Shown here: piece by piece, positions 37,296 to 49,005 of the stretch
Layout: the number at the start of each line of letters is the position of its first letter
Position numbering within the stretch: the stretch's first letter is position 1
NCBI GenBank assembly: GCA_037043015.1
Contig: CM073321.1
Coordinates: forward strand, 3,167,001 to 3,231,000
Source: Bryum argenteum
Taxonomy: Eukaryota; Streptophyta; Bryopsida; Bryales; Bryaceae
Direction of reading: 5' to 3'
DNA: 64,000 bases
Position numbers and translations under genes: made by a program
Notes under the pieces: model-generated
Database searches by the model: none
What the model was told of the DNA's origin: nothing
Seen by the model: the letters and a program-made list of their open reading frames with translations, nothing else

Positions 37296-37713
37296 GGCTG
37301 CTAACACCTGCAAGGGGTCCGAACTGGGAGCAAGGATGGGTAGAGAGAGCAAAAGACGCGAAAAGCAATGCGCACGAAAGTGAGCTGATGTTGCAAAAAG
37401 AGTTCTCCCCGGAAGTCCGCACTATTTGAGTTTGCACCGATGCGCGGGTGGGAGAGTAGTGGTAATGATGGCTCTGTCCGTGGCGGCGGTGTCTGCCTTT
37501 ATAGAATAGAGTGATGGTGTCTCGGGGGTAGAATCTGGTGATGATGCCTCGGGCGGAACTTGGGGGGTAATTATGGTGTTGATGTGGCATTCCTCGGGAG
37601 TAGATTCATGATTGGGACGTCTTGTGTTTGGGCCCTGGATGACATGGATGTGGCTTATGTATGCACATGGGATGTGCATGGGTATGGCCTCGGTAGGGAG
37701 GTCGCTTTTGCGG

Positions 37714-38166
37714 CTAAGTCCCATGGACTGGTTTTGTGCTTTTGGATTGTGATTCCTCCGTGCCCCTGGATCTGCTCCTCGGTGTTGTGGGTGTGTGTGT
37801 CTTCCGCGGGTCCCGTGCGTGTCCGCTGTGTTCATTCCCGGGTTTTTTGCCTGGCTTGGCCTCGATGCCTTGGGTGTTTGGTGACCCGAGTTGTGTGTCC
37901 TCGGTTGGCGTGGCTGTGTCCGTTTTGTTAGCTAGATCGATGTGGTTTTCTTCCATGTCCCGTGCCTCGGATGCCAACGTGGTGTGAATATCCTGTAGGC
38001 TTAGGGCCGTCCCGGGTTGTGGTCTTTGAGTGTAGTATTGTTTCGATTTTGTGGCGTTGACTATCGTGGCGTGGGGGTCGTAGTTCGTCTTTGTTGACGA
38101 GGAGTACGGTATTGTTAGGTAGAACCAATCTGTATCGTATATGGGCCATGCCATATCGACTCAAAT
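37714..38166 (-). pseudogene. Integrase tail and Thr/Pro-rich region of element B
   Basis: After the GPY/F-like integrase end the frame runs into a Thr, Pro and Lys-rich low-complexity segment (THTPTTPRSRSRGTEESQ). It has no domain. It probably marks the end of pol and the spacer before ORF3. Confidence 0.35.
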
Positions 38167-39017
38167 TTAGACCGTTTGAGTTTTGGGGTCTCGGGGGCAC
38201 CAAAGTACTTGGTCCCCCTTTTGAAACACCCGTGGAGGCTGCGTTCCCTGGAAATGGCGGGCCGTCAGGGTCTGTTTGTGATGTATGTGCGATGTAGCCA
38301 TGGTTCTAATTTCTTCGAGGTGGTGTAGGTCGTTGATGCGGGCCGCCAAAGACCTCGTGGGGGTGTAATCCCTCGGTCAGTAGTGTTTGGAACGTTGGTA
38401 CGATGTACTCCGTGGGAAGCAGGGGTTGAGTACCGTAAACCATTTCGAACGGGCTGGCATTTGTGGCGGTTTTGACGGCGACACGGTAAGCCCAGAGTGC
38501 GGCTGGTAGACAATCATCCCAGTCCGCCTGATTTGCGTGCACAAATCTTTTCAGCATATTAATTAGTGTCTTGTTTGTCGACTCTGCCTGCCCATTTCCC
38601 TGAGGGTAATACACTGTGCTGGTGCGATGTTTGATAACGTGGTTATCGAAGAGGTCCTGTATGACGGTATTCACGAAATGCGTGCCTTGGTCTGATACTA
38701 TCTCCAGGGGGCATCCAAACCTTGTAATTATGTTTTCGTAAATGAACGAGGCTGTGACGACGGCGGTGTTGGTCCGCAGAGGCTTGGCCTCTACCCACTT
38801 CGTAGTGTAGTCCGTGGCCACGAGGATGTACTTGTACCCCTGGCGTGTAACTGGTTTGATTGGTCCCACGAAATCCAACCCCCACCGTTGAAATGGTCCC
38901 AAGGGAGGTATGGCCTTCATTGGTACTTTGCCTTGGTGCTGAAAATTTGTTGTGGAAATTTGACAGGCGTGGCAATTTTTGACATGGGCAATCACGTCTT
39001 TGTGGAGCGTTGGCCAC
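38167..39017 (-). pseudogene. Integrase of element B
   Basis: The DDE core at 38306-38995 shows [21 protein letters not shown] and NGQAESTNK, giving all three acidic positions. The zinc-binding end [11 protein letters not shown] lies at its start and continues upstream in another frame. The C-terminal part (QKGDQVLW near 38200, then a WHGPYTIQ segment in another frame) is the GPY/F module. Frameshifts break the ends only. Confidence 0.85.
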
Positions 39018-40068
39018 CAGTACTTGCGGAGAGAATCTTTTTTACCGTGGTGTCAGGGCCCTGGTGGCCTCCTGCGGGTCCATCGTGGAGATGTCTGATG
39101 ATCTGCTGCTGCTGTTCAATGGGTACGCATAGCCGGATCTCTTGATCCGGCCCCCGTTTGTATAATTTCCCATGGACCACGGTGTAAGGGAGTGTTGTCT
39201 GCACGAAGCTGACCCTGCGTGTCGCCGTTATGTCCACGGGAGTGTTGCCCGTGGTGAGATATCTAATGATATCGGCCCTCCAGTCGTCCCCGTGCTCCTT
39301 GGTGTCCGTGGCGATTTGTGTGGCTTGTACACAAGCCTCGTTGAAGGAGTCATCTATTCCTTCTGCCGTGGCGTTGGTGTCCCTGGACAAGTAGTCTGCC
39401 ACGATGTGTCGCTTCCCGGGGACGTATACCACTTCGAAGTCGTATTCGAGGAGTATCATGATCCACCGAGCCACTCGCCCCGTGACCAATGTCTGGTTTA
39501 CGAGGTATGATAAGCTGTGGTGGTCGACCATGAACCGGAATTTCTTCCCGAGGAGGTAATGTCTAAACTTTTTGACGGCGTATATCATTGCCAAGGCTTC
39601 CCGCTCCGTGGTGGAGTAGTTTCGTTCGGCCTGGTTGAGTAGTCTACTAGCGTATGCCACGGGTTGATCGTACTTGCCATTTACATTTTGTGCTAGCATT
39701 ACTCCCACGGCAAGATTAGACGCGTCCGTGTGGACGTGGAATGGTTTAGACCAGTCCGGGGCTATGAGTATCGGTGCGTTGGAGTATGCGTTTTTTATCT
39801 TATCCAACGCTGCTTGTGCCTCGGGTGTCCAGTCCCGTGGGTATGTGCACTTGGCATGGTTCAAAGCCGTGATCGGGGCGGTGATGTGGGCTAGTTTTTC
39901 TATATAAATTTGGTTGAACTGTGCTAGACCCAGGAGCCATTGTACGCCTTTTTGATTTGTTGGTGGTGTCATGTCCAGGATGTCTTTGATCTTCTCAGGA
40001 TCGGGAAGCTTGCCATATTTACACACGATATAACCCAAGATAACCCCCGCCAAGTACGAAACATGCAC
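38992..40068 (-). CDS. RT connection, RNase H and integrase zinc region of element B
   Basis: A 358-residue open frame. The RT thumb/connection ([20 protein letters not shown]) comes first. RNase H follows with [50 protein letters not shown] and [13 protein letters not shown]. The end leads to the HHCC region ([20 protein letters not shown]). The frame is intact over its length but is separated from the RT catalytic core by frame changes near 40080. Confidence 0.85.
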   Translation of the reverse strand: MHVSYLAGVILGYIVCKYGKLPDPEKIKDILDMTPPTNQKGVQWLLGLAQFNQIYIEKLAHITAPITALNHAKCTYPRDWTPEAQAALDKIKNAYSNAPILIAPDWSKPFHVHTDASNLAVGVMLAQNVNGKYDQPVAYASRLLNQAERNYSTTEREALAMIYAVKKFRHYLLGKKFRFMVDHHSLSYLVNQTLVTGRVARWIMILLEYDFEVVYVPGKRHIVADYLSRDTNATAEGIDDSFNEACVQATQIATDTKEHGDDWRADIIRYLTTGNTPVDITATRRVSFVQTTLPYTVVHGKLYKRGPDQEIRLCVPIEQQQQIIRHLHDGPAGGHQGPDTTVKKILSASTGGQRSTKT

Positions 40069-40097
40069 TTGTCCGCGTTAAGGCTTACCCGTTGGCT

Positions 40098-40660
40098 CTA
40101 CAGCGTGGAAAATTTGCCTCGAGATGCGAAACATGGTCTTTCATCTTGCCGTAGACGGTGCCATCGTCCAGGTAGATGCGGAAGAACTGTTTGAGGTATG
40201 GTCTCGAAGATTAATTCCATGACCCGTTGAAATGTCATGGGTGCGTTTTTGGCCCCGAAGGGCATGCGCTCAAATTGGTACGGTCCCCATTCCGTGGAAA
40301 AAGCCGTTTTACCTTTGTCTTGCTCGCCATGGCTACTTGGTAGTACCTGAAAAAGCAATCAATGAACGAGTACATTTCATGTCCAAAGAACCTCGTCGAT
40401 GATCTCTTCCATGTATGGTAATGGATAATGGTCCTTTTTTGTCGCGGCGTTGAGTTTTCAAAATCCACACGGATGCGCAACGTGCCGTTTTTTTTAGAAT
40501 AATGACCATGGGAGAGAGCCACGGTCGCATCCACGGGCGAAATGAACTTGGCGTGGAGTAGTTTGTCTAGTTCACTTTGACTCGGCGGCGTAGTTCGATT
40601 CATCCTGTACCTCCGTTCTTTGTCTGGGGTGCACCGGGATGAGATCGATGGTATGTTCGG
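40098..40660 (-). pseudogene. RT catalytic core of element B, split over frames
   Basis: Conserved RT pieces occur in order: LRIRVDFE near 40470, [17 protein letters not shown] near 40350 (a changed form of the usual DGYSGY region), and [19 protein letters not shown] near 40240. A YLDDG catalytic box lies at about 40165-40179 in yet another frame. At least three frame changes make it non-functional. Confidence 0.75.
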
Positions 40661-41222
40661 CCAAGGAATTGGGGATGCCTTTCGTGTCCTCGTGGTTCCA
40701 GGCGAATATGTCCCCGTACTCGTGGAACAGGCGATGGCGGGCGGCTTGTTTAATGCCCGTGGTGCGTCTGTGTTGATTTTGATGTACTTGGGCTCGTCCT
40801 TGTTCCGAGGTTGACCACCGTACTCTCTCCTTGGCCCCGTGTGTCCATCCCGTGATGGTTTCGTGATGTAATGCCGTTTTGGTGGGACGGCGTTCACCAC
40901 AACCTCTCCAACTATCTCCGGGTGAAGTGCTCGGGGATATCCAGATTTTTCTTCTTGCATCATACTAGCCAAATGTATGTCCGCCACGGGTATCGGTGCA
41001 GGTGCACGTGGAGTACGAGCCTCTTGCTCATCGTTGAATTCTTCCGCCAATCCGTTCGGCCGAAGTTCGATCTGGTTCATCTTGGCACGGGTCAGACAGC
41101 TATCCACGGGGATGACCACGGTTCTTCCGTGGCGTTGCAGGTGGATCTGATTTTTTGTCCAGTCGTGAATTGCTTGCATGTCTCGCAACCACGGCCTCCC
41201 TAAAATTACCGGAAAATTGTCA

Positions 41223-41609
41223 TCATGTGGCATATCGATGATTACGAATGTTCTTGGTGTTGATACCCGTGTATTGCAATCCCGACCATGGTGAGAATTC
41301 CCGGGGTGTGTGACCGAGCGCGTCATTAGCCATACGTAAAATGAAACGAGCGCTTCGGGGCTGCGGCAATCCTAGTGCTTGTCGAACATGGTTGCTCATT
41401 ACGTTCACGCCCGACCCTCCATCTACGAGGACGTTGGTTAGCGTCTGTCCCCCGAGTTGCACTCGTATCACTGCAGCGTCGGGGTCCAAAGTGGTGGCAT
41501 TAACTTCCACGAACGCGGGATCTGATTTTGCCTCGGTTAACGCAGCCCGTTGTAAATATTGCTGCAGTTCGGGGCTGATTTGTACTAACTTTGCCAGGGT
41601 GATGGTCAC
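41223..41609 (-). CDS. Retropepsin region of element B
   Basis: The open segment of 128 residues shows NVLVDGGSGVNVMSNHVRQ, an aspartic-protease loop with the catalytic Asp present. An ALGLPQPRSARFILRMA strand region follows. The flap and C-terminal strands (VIDMPHDDNFPVILGRPWL) continue in the next frame near 41200. It lies between gag and RT as expected. Confidence 0.7.
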   Translation of the reverse strand: MTITLAKLVQISPELQQYLQRAALTEAKSDPAFVEVNATTLDPDAAVIRVQLGGQTLTNVLVDGGSGVNVMSNHVRQALGLPQPRSARFILRMANDALGHTPREFSPWSGLQYTGINTKNIRNHRYAT

Positions 41610-42016
41610 GTTAGTAGTGTCCAGTATTTGCTGCAGGGTGTGATCCGTGGCACGTCCTTGGTCCGGGAGTGAGGCTTCCAGGTCTTTTTGTATATCTGTT
41701 CTCGGGTTGTGTAGCCGCTCCCGATGTTTTTCTAGAAATGGCTTTCTGTGTTCCGCTCGTGGTTCGGGAATCGCTTTTTTGATCTTGTCGTCATCAAGGA
41801 GGCCGATATCGTGGACACATTAGTCTCTCGTCCGTGCACCTCGATCGGCGTTACCCCTCCCCTCCTCCCGTGAGCCGCGGTGTTTGTGTTCGGGGCCCCG
41901 GGTATTATTGTTTCGATTTTGAGCCCATTTCTGTTTGAATATTGGGCACGCTCCGTCGGTGGTCCATCCCTCCGCATTCCCGCATGCATCGAGCGGCGGG
42001 CCGAAAGGCATCCACG

Positions 42017-43075
42017 TTAACCTCGTCGGGGTATACCGCGGCCATGGTGTTCCCCGGCGCGCCAGGGTCCTGGGGCGGCGTTGTATTGGTGGAATACCAA
42101 AGATCGTCCAAGGTGTGTTTTTCCACGTGTCTCGCACAGGGGTTGCCACCGCATCATCCTGCCGTGTCGAGGGCATGGTAAAATGGGGGCTTGTGTCGCT
42201 TGGGCCGTGAGCTCTCTCACGATGTCGTTTGCGGCAGAGAGAAATGTCCGCAACGTTTTTACGCCACGGATGACAATGCCCTGTTGTATCCATGGAAGTA
42301 GCCCCTTTTTAAACCATTCACACATATACTCCTCTTCGGACCGTTGGCTAAGTTTATCCGCCAACTTCTTGAATCTATCATAAAACTTATCCACAGGCTC
42401 GTTCGTGGATTGAGTAATTGATCCCAATGCTCGGAGGACTTCCGAACTTGTTTTAAGTTTTCGAAACTTGTGTAAAAAACTACGCTCCATATCTTCCCAA
42501 CTGGCATTGTTGTGTTCTGATTCGAAGTCGATGTACCAGTTGATATGGTTTCCTTGGAGCGTGGTACCAAAAATGTTCTGCAAATCCGTGGCATGGAAAA
42601 TGCCGTTCGTGCGCGCGATTACCTTAAATCTCCTGATGTGCCAGTCTGGGTCCCCCGATTCGTCGAACACGGGGTAAGGTATTTTGGGTAACTTAGCTTG
42701 GGCGTCAAGGCTCCCGGGGTTATGTGATACACTTGGGATCCCCGTGGGTACCACTACGGGTGGCGGGGATGGCATTCCCGAAGTGCTTGAGCTGGCCGCG
42801 GCGTTGTTTCCCCGAGGGATGGTTGCCGATCTGGCTGCCTCTGCGGGTTCCCCCTCACTCCTTGGGGTGGAAGCGATAGCCTCGGGGTTACCATTACCTT
42901 GGATATCTTGGTATTTCAGGCTAAGCAGTTCTAGCTTAGCGTTCGTGGCATCGTTCTTAGCAGCCAGATCTGTCATCTGCTGCTTCATCCACTGTAGTAT
43001 CTCCCTGGTTTCATCCTCATGTTGCACTATTTCTTCCATACAGTGAACTTCAAAACTGTCCCAATGTTTGTACAT
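42017..43075 (-). CDS. Gag of element B
   Basis: A 352-residue frame. A coiled-coil start (EIVQHEDETREILQWMKQQ) is followed by a Ser/Pro linker. The capsid-type core is WHIRRFKVIARTNG, NHINWYIDFESEHNNASWED, FLHKFRKLKTSSEVLRAL and DKFYDRFKKLADKLSQ. No zinc knuckle is seen in this frame, and the next 400 bp downstream are frame-broken. The leader and LTR expected upstream are absent. Confidence 0.75.
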   Translation of the reverse strand: MYKHWDSFEVHCMEEIVQHEDETREILQWMKQQMTDLAAKNDATNAKLELLSLKYQDIQGNGNPEAIASTPRSEGEPAEAARSATIPRGNNAAASSSTSGMPSPPPVVVPTGIPSVSHNPGSLDAQAKLPKIPYPVFDESGDPDWHIRRFKVIARTNGIFHATDLQNIFGTTLQGNHINWYIDFESEHNNASWEDMERSFLHKFRKLKTSSEVLRALGSITQSTNEPVDKFYDRFKKLADKLSQRSEEEYMCEWFKKGLLPWIQQGIVIRGVKTLRTFLSAANDIVRELTAQATQAPILPCPRHGRMMRWQPLCETRGKTHLGRSLVFHQYNAAPGPWRAGEHHGRGIPRRG

Positions 43076-43268
43076 GTTACATTCAAAAAATAATGTAGGT
43101 AAGAGAAACTCATGGAATGGAATGTAGTAAATTTATTGAAATAGTACATACAATGTACTAATTGATTACAAAAATTCCAACAAAATTGAAGCGCTCAATG
43201 AGAAAGGAAAAAAACCTAAAGCTACTCTGTACATTGGTACACTTTTGAACGTCCAACATGGAAATTCC

Positions 43269-43538
43269 TCACCACTTTGTCCATTTTCCTCTGGATTTAA
43301 ATACAGTTGCTATTCGTCTGGGCATTGATTCTATAAGTCTCTTGCAATCATCAACAGTGATAGAAGGGAAGGTTTCTTCCACACGAGACCATAATTCAAG
43401 TATCCCTTTTGGTGGTGTGTCATATCGATTCAATCTCCTTTTCAAAATTGCCCATAGATTTTCTATAGGATTCAAATCTGGAGACTGCGCAGGCCAAGAT
43501 AAGACACCAAAAGGTTGCCTAGAAAACGGGCTCGTCAT
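43269..43538 (-). pseudogene. Tc1/mariner (DD34E-type) transposase, C-terminal fragment
   Basis: WPAQSPDLNPIENLWAILKRR is the classic Tc1 C-terminal motif containing the final catalytic Glu. It is followed by PSITVDDCKRLIESMPRR, also typical. The first two acidic residues are missing. The fragment is cut upstream at about 43530, where the DUF7869 copy 2 starts. TGTACATTGGTACACTTTTG at 43229-43248 beyond its end may be the remains of a Tc1 terminus. The Tc1 form (PIENLW) differs from the usual flowering-plant mariner form. Confidence 0.8.
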
Positions 43539-44607
43539 TACTCTCTAACATTCTTTTAGCGTCCAGAGTCTCACAAATGCCTTCACCTACAACGTCCCCA
43601 CAAATGTTGAGAAGTGTCACAAATTTCGTAACCCATTTACTACAGGGCAGTCCGGGGCAATCTTTTAAATGGTCCGGAAGAACAAGCTCGGAAGGGACAT
43701 CCAAGTCCTATAAGACCACAAACAAAGACGAATTAGTACGAATGGATAAACTCAAGACAAAAATATATTAAGCAAAATTAGTAAATCCAATACCTCAAAA
43801 ATAAGACGCTGAAAATCTCTGTCGCCATTGGATTCCCTCAATGCCATGATTACCTAAATGACAGCAATAAATACACAATCATGAGAAATCACTGGTCAAT
43901 TAATATACCTGCAGTCAGAAATGTATATGACCATTGAGAATGTATGGCCATTTAGCTCGACTCGAGCTAAATGGTCATTAAGATAACTGTCCATGACTCA
44001 CCCCGAAGCAAGTGTATAAAGAAGACCATTTAGCTCGAGTCGAGCTACATGATCATCCAACTTCAACAGCTTCGAGGTGAGCATGATGGACAGTTACATT
44101 CATGACCATTTAGCTTGACTCGAGCTAAATGGTCTTCAAGATATTTGTTCATCACGCTAACCCCGAAGCATTTGTAGCTGGATGACCATTTAGCTCGAGT
44201 CGAGCTAAATGGTCTTCTTTTTACACGTGCTTCGGGGTGAGTAATGGACAGTTATCTTGATGCCCATTTAGCTCAAGTCGAGCTAAATGGGCATCAAGAT
44301 AACAGTTCGTCAAGCTCACGAGGCATGTGTATAAAGAAGAACATTTAGCTCGAATCGAGCTAAATGATCCTCCTACAATCATCTCCAAAGAAAAATCAAA
44401 TAGTACTTAGGTGGATGACCATTTAGCTCGAGTCGAGCTAAATGGTTTTTGGAAGTAAAATAGTATATTTGCCTCGATTTCCGTGCACACCAACTCTGAA
44501 GAAATCTACTTTGCCATTAGGAATGCACCACGATGAAGGCAACATATGACCAATTAACAACAAATTCTTGTTACACATTGAAATTGAGGTTGTTGATCGA
44601 ACTCACT
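43530..44607 (-). pseudogene. DUF7869-type gene, copy 2, 5' end only
   Basis: Exon 1 (43847-43794, MALRESNGDRDFQRL) and exon 2 (43707-43530) match copy 1 closely in sequence and splice sites. Copy 2 keeps a Cys codon where copy 1 has a stop near 33666. The copy ends abruptly at about 43530 against the Tc1 fragment. A likely 5'-UTR intron runs from a GTGAGT donor near 44606 to a CTGCAG acceptor near 43909, and it contains the palindrome array. Homology to copy 1 spans 33536-34087. Confidence 0.7.
43951..44442. repeat. Palindrome array 2: seven copies, 77-80 bp apart
   Basis: 21-bp palindromes start at 43951, 44029, 44109, 44189, 44267, 44344 and 44422. Each has arms TTTAGCTCGA and TCGAGCTAAA (few mismatches), often extended to 13-bp arms by CCA/TGG. 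The first five spacers are one sequence family alternating in orientation. The array lies in the predicted 5'-UTR intron of DUF7869 copy 2. Confidence 0.95.
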
Positions 44608-45090
44608 CTCACGCCGTGTCCGACAGCTGCAATACTTCAACGAAGGCCCTGGGCATTCTCAAAAGCAGCACGCACATCAGCTCCAGAGCTACTAAGAGTC
44701 TCAAACCCTAATCAGAATTTACTAAACCGGAAGCACAAATGGGAAACGGAGTACAGGCGAAACGTAGTATAGTGAGACGAACGGCAGAGGTGCGGAGGTG
44801 CGGAGGTGAGGCAAAGGGCAAATGTGTGAAAGTACGAAGGTGCGGAGGAGCAAAGGAGCGGAGCAGCAGAGGAGCGGAGGAGCAACACCAAGCGGGAAGA
44901 GAAATGGTGCCAAAAAAGAGCACGAACTGGACAGAGAAAGGGCGCCAAAAAAGGCCACTAACGGTCAGAGAATTTTGAGTAAAAGCGATGTGGTTGGGAA
45001 CTTCGGGAGGAACGGAGAACTTCACGAGGAACGGGGACATCTTGGGAACTTTGGGAGGAACGGGGACATCTTGGGGGAGTAAAAGTCATT
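44607..45090 (-). promoter_or_regulatory. CT-rich leader and probable promoter of DUF7869 copy 2
   Basis: On the minus strand this is a pyrimidine-rich stretch (CTCCGCTCCTCTGCTGCTCC-like) that looks like a transcribed leader. A donor-like GTGAGT lies near 44606. The far end (44997-45080) holds direct repeats of a GGGAGGAACGGGGACATCTT unit. Open frames here are compositional. Confidence 0.35.
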
Positions 45091-47116
45091 TGAAGTTAAG
45101 TCACCGAGAAATCCAGAATATTTCTAAAAATAGAAATTACATAATTGTAATCAAACAAACCGGATTCGCGAGGAAAATGGATAACCCAAACTCAAATTAA
45201 CAAAATAATCACATATTGGGCACTAGAATGTTAACACCTAAATGCGCCGAATGTCGAAAAACGACATTTTGGATGGAAGGCAGCTCTTTGAATAGCCATA
45301 TCTTCTTCATCCGAGGTTTGTTTTGGATGAAATCACTTGAGTTATGCTCCAAATCAAGTCTAGTTTGTATTGTAAAATTTGCAATAAAGTATGAATTACT
45401 GGAATGCAGTTTAGTGAAGACAGATCTTCTATTTTATTGGAGCTCCAAGCATGGGGCATGTATTATCATTGCAAGCCAATTATGTGAAATTAAAAATAGT
45501 TTTTCATGATTTGCTTTTTCATGGTCATGATCTTAAGGTGATTCTTAACAACTTTTATAGTGACAAGTATACTGATCATAATGATTTTGCTATTCGATTT
45601 GCAATGATGTTTCGTCAACATAAAAAGTAACAAAATGGATGATATTTGAGGAGCCATATCTCCTTCATCCACCGTTGGATTTCAACTTAGTTTTTTGGGA
45701 TGGCCTATAATTACAGTCTAGTCTGAGTGATAGAAACCTTAACTAGATCTAAGATGTTTTGAAGATAAGGCATGAAATTTAATGCAAAGGTTCTAGTTTT
45801 CGACTATTTTTCCTTTGTAAAATTTTCGGTAGTTTTTACCAAGGCATTCATTTACATGGCTTTTATTTGAGCCAAGAATTTCTAAAAAAATAATTTTTGT
45901 GGCGAGTTAATGTATGGCGAGTTAATGTATTATCAGTAAAGAAATTAGTCGAGTTTACATCAAACCATAAGACCGTAATGAAAAACTCTAAACCCTAGAC
46001 CATAACTAACTTAACTTTTGATATTTTAAAAATCGATAACTTTAATAATAAAACTTTTACCATTGTTGCAAACATATTTTACCACAATTCATCCGACTAC
46101 ACAAAGAGAAAAAGAAACTTCTAGTTGTTAAAGAGATAGTGTCATTTGTTATTTGAACCTTTACAAGATTACCTTAAATAGAGTATAGAGAGAAAAACAT
46201 GAAAATATTTAATTACATGAAACTTATACTTAATAAATGTTCAGAGGGAAAACAAATTTTTCTCGTCGTGTACCTTGGATTGATGTAGTCTTGACTAATT
46301 TAATTTAATTTTATACTAAATAAGTACGCAGAAGTTCAAAGAGTTTCGTAGAGCTGTGATAGAGTAGGAAATGGAGAGTAGAATTATAGAATAATTATGT
46401 GAATCTATTTGTTTTACTTCCATATTTCAATCCTAACAATTGTTAGGTTTATTTTAGTGAATTAGCATGTGAAATGGTGAACGCTATTAACATTTGCTAA
46501 GCCTTTAAGCCTAGCGTTTATGCTCAATTTATCAAAATCGACAATTGATGTGAAGTATTGTAAGATTCGTATTTACTAAAATACGTGTAATATTAAAAGA
46601 TTAATACTTTGTACATTAAAACAATTATAGTAAATAAAATATTGAATTTATTTAAATGTCATTCTATAAGATTAGTTTCTACTTAATTAGGTGTGGTATA
46701 TTAAGTATGATATTCAATTATGCTGAATGTGGTATTCTACAAGTTGATATTATAAACATAATAATCAATATATTTCTGTGAGATACTATTATATAAGTAT
46801 TTAGACAGTGAATAAGTTGAGGAATTATAAGTTTATTACTTACTTTTTCAAGTGTATTATTTCCATATATGATATTTAAAGTATAATATTATTGGTTTAG
46901 AATCAAGTCTTGTTAACATTCAGTGAGTAAATATATTTTGCAGGTTTAGTATTCTATGTGTGATATTCAAACGTAATAATATTTAGTTTTACTTCAATTC
47001 TTATGCTAAGGTGATTTTTATATTATGGTATTCTAAACCTATTTTCAAAAATTTAGATTGTATCCGCATTTACGCTTTCTTCCATAAAGTTGCTATCTAG
47101 CTTCTATCTTTACTTT

Positions 47117-47275
47117 TCATCCTAAATCTTTAACTTCAAAAATAATTAACCTTTAATCCTGAACCCTTAACCCTACAACCAAAACCTTAATTCCTGAACT
47201 CTATAACCTAAATCCTATATCGTAAACCCTATACTAAATCTTTAACCCTAAACACTTAACCTTGAATCATAACTA
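47117..47275 (+). repeat. Degenerate telomere-like (CCCTAAA-type) tract
   Basis: Successive 6-9 bp units such as AACCCTA, CTTAACC, AACCTAAATCC, AAACCCTATAC and AACCCTAAAC run in one orientation for about 150 bp. The pattern resembles a decayed interstitial plant telomere repeat, but no long perfect run remains. Confidence 0.4.
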
Positions 47276-49005
47276 CTACACTGTAAAATATTTTAAACTT
47301 GGTAGTTACTTTGAACTCCATTCCGTAATCATGGAAAAATATCGAAAAACACAAATTTTAGAATTCGCCCGTCCAACACTAGATAATTTTTGAGATTATA
47401 GGTATTTTTAAGTTAAAGGTATTTTTTAGTATTACGTAAACTTTTTTAAGAATATAAATTTAAATTGTTTTAAAGAATAAAGAATAAAAACGATATGTAA
47501 AAAATAACTTAGACAATGTTTAAATAAAAAGTTATCATTTATTAAACTAGGTTAAAATTATTATGAAGTAAGGCTTTTAGCAATTTATCCTTATGATTGA
47601 AGTTATATACTATTTCCGAACATAATTCTTATTTCTACAACTAACACAAAACACGTGACATTACACGTAAGTATGCATTAGGTATATATATGACCTCTTA
47701 AATTAAGGAATGGTGCGGCGGCCAATAAACTTGTATTTTGTTTTAAAAGTATATTATATTATATTATATTATACGAAAAGGTGACCGAGATGCTACTAGC
47801 AACATTTTGATTACAGAGATTCGAGAAGCATTTTTGCAAGTTTTGAAGGTTAGGAAGAAACAACATGAAGATGAACGTGAGGTGAGTCGTTTACTTGAAG
47901 ACTTAGAAGAAGACATCGATCGATGTGATCGATCGATTTCACGTAGATTGAAATTGACTGATTGTGACTGCCTCTAGAATGGAGTATCTCTTATATCGAT
48001 TCCAGTATATTCTATAACCTTGGACGTCTATAGGATCACTGTCTTGGGAATTTGAAGTCATGGCCGAATTTTTAGTGTTTTTGATTTTTTTGATGGGGAA
48101 TACTATGAGTTCTTCAAAGGGCCGGTTCACATTACGGCAAAAATGCGAGAAGTTTTTCGACTTTATAGTTTATTAAACTATATCAAACTAGATTTATTAT
48201 TTTCTTATATTAAACTATATTAATTTTTATTTAATATATTAATGTGTTTTATTTTACTATATTATACTATATGAAAATATATTTCTTATTTAAGTATATT
48301 AACTATTACCAAATATGCTATTATATACTATTTTACTATATTAAACTATATTAAAATAATTATTATTATATCATATCATGTTAAGTTATGTTGTATTATA
48401 CTATTATACTTTGAATTTTTATTATTATACATAGAATAATCTATTGTACTTTAAAATTTATAATAATATTTGGTATCTATCATTTCTAGTAGTTGAATGT
48501 GAATTTTTATTATGTTTTGTTTCATTAGGATATTTCCTTGCTAAATGAGGAAATGTAGATTTGCAATCATGTGCATTCTTATACATAAATTAAATGCAAT
48601 TTGAATTGAGCGTTTATACTTTATTCCGTTCCTTGCTAACAATATGCTTATTGCATACAAAATTACCTAATGTAGGTGAAATAAATTAAATTTTAACCCT
48701 TTTCAATTAGATAATTACGTTGCAATAATAAAACTTGTCCTAACTTTGAAATCAAACATCAAAAAGAACCATTTTAAACAAACAGTGAAGGAAATTAGTG
48801 AAGAACTCTAAGCAAGGACTGGAATCTCAATCCAATATGTCAGATGTGAAGACTTAAAACGAGGGAGATTGATAACGTTATGAGCATACCAACCTAAGCG
48901 GGTAGGATTGATCTTTGTAGGATTGATCCACTTGACTCCGCTCCCCGCTTGATTCCTCCATTGAATCAATCTGATAGTTGCTACCGTAGAATGTCTGCAA
49001 ATGAC

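Larger units (their letters stand above)
34088..43075 (-). mobile_element. Ty3/gypsy retrotransposon B with extra 3' genes, 5' LTR missing
   Basis: Minus-strand order is gag (43075), protease, RT, RNase H, integrase, a Thr/Pro-rich region, ORF3 (37295), ORF4 (35693), polypurine tract, 3' LTR. It sits inside the palindrome array of DUF7869 copy 1. The undisturbed copy 2 shows the empty site between 44239 and 44240 (GGGGTG then AGTAATGG). No LTR or primer site lies upstream of gag; Tc1-like sequence and DUF7869 copy 2 are found there. Extra genes after integrase resemble the additional reading frames of Tat/Ogre and Athila lineages. Confidence 0.8.

Noticed and set aside
44708-45040. Minus-strand Leu/Ser/Pro-rich open frames
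   Set aside because: Two other minus-strand frames of the same stretch are also open. This is a CT-rich leader with low complexity, not a coding region.
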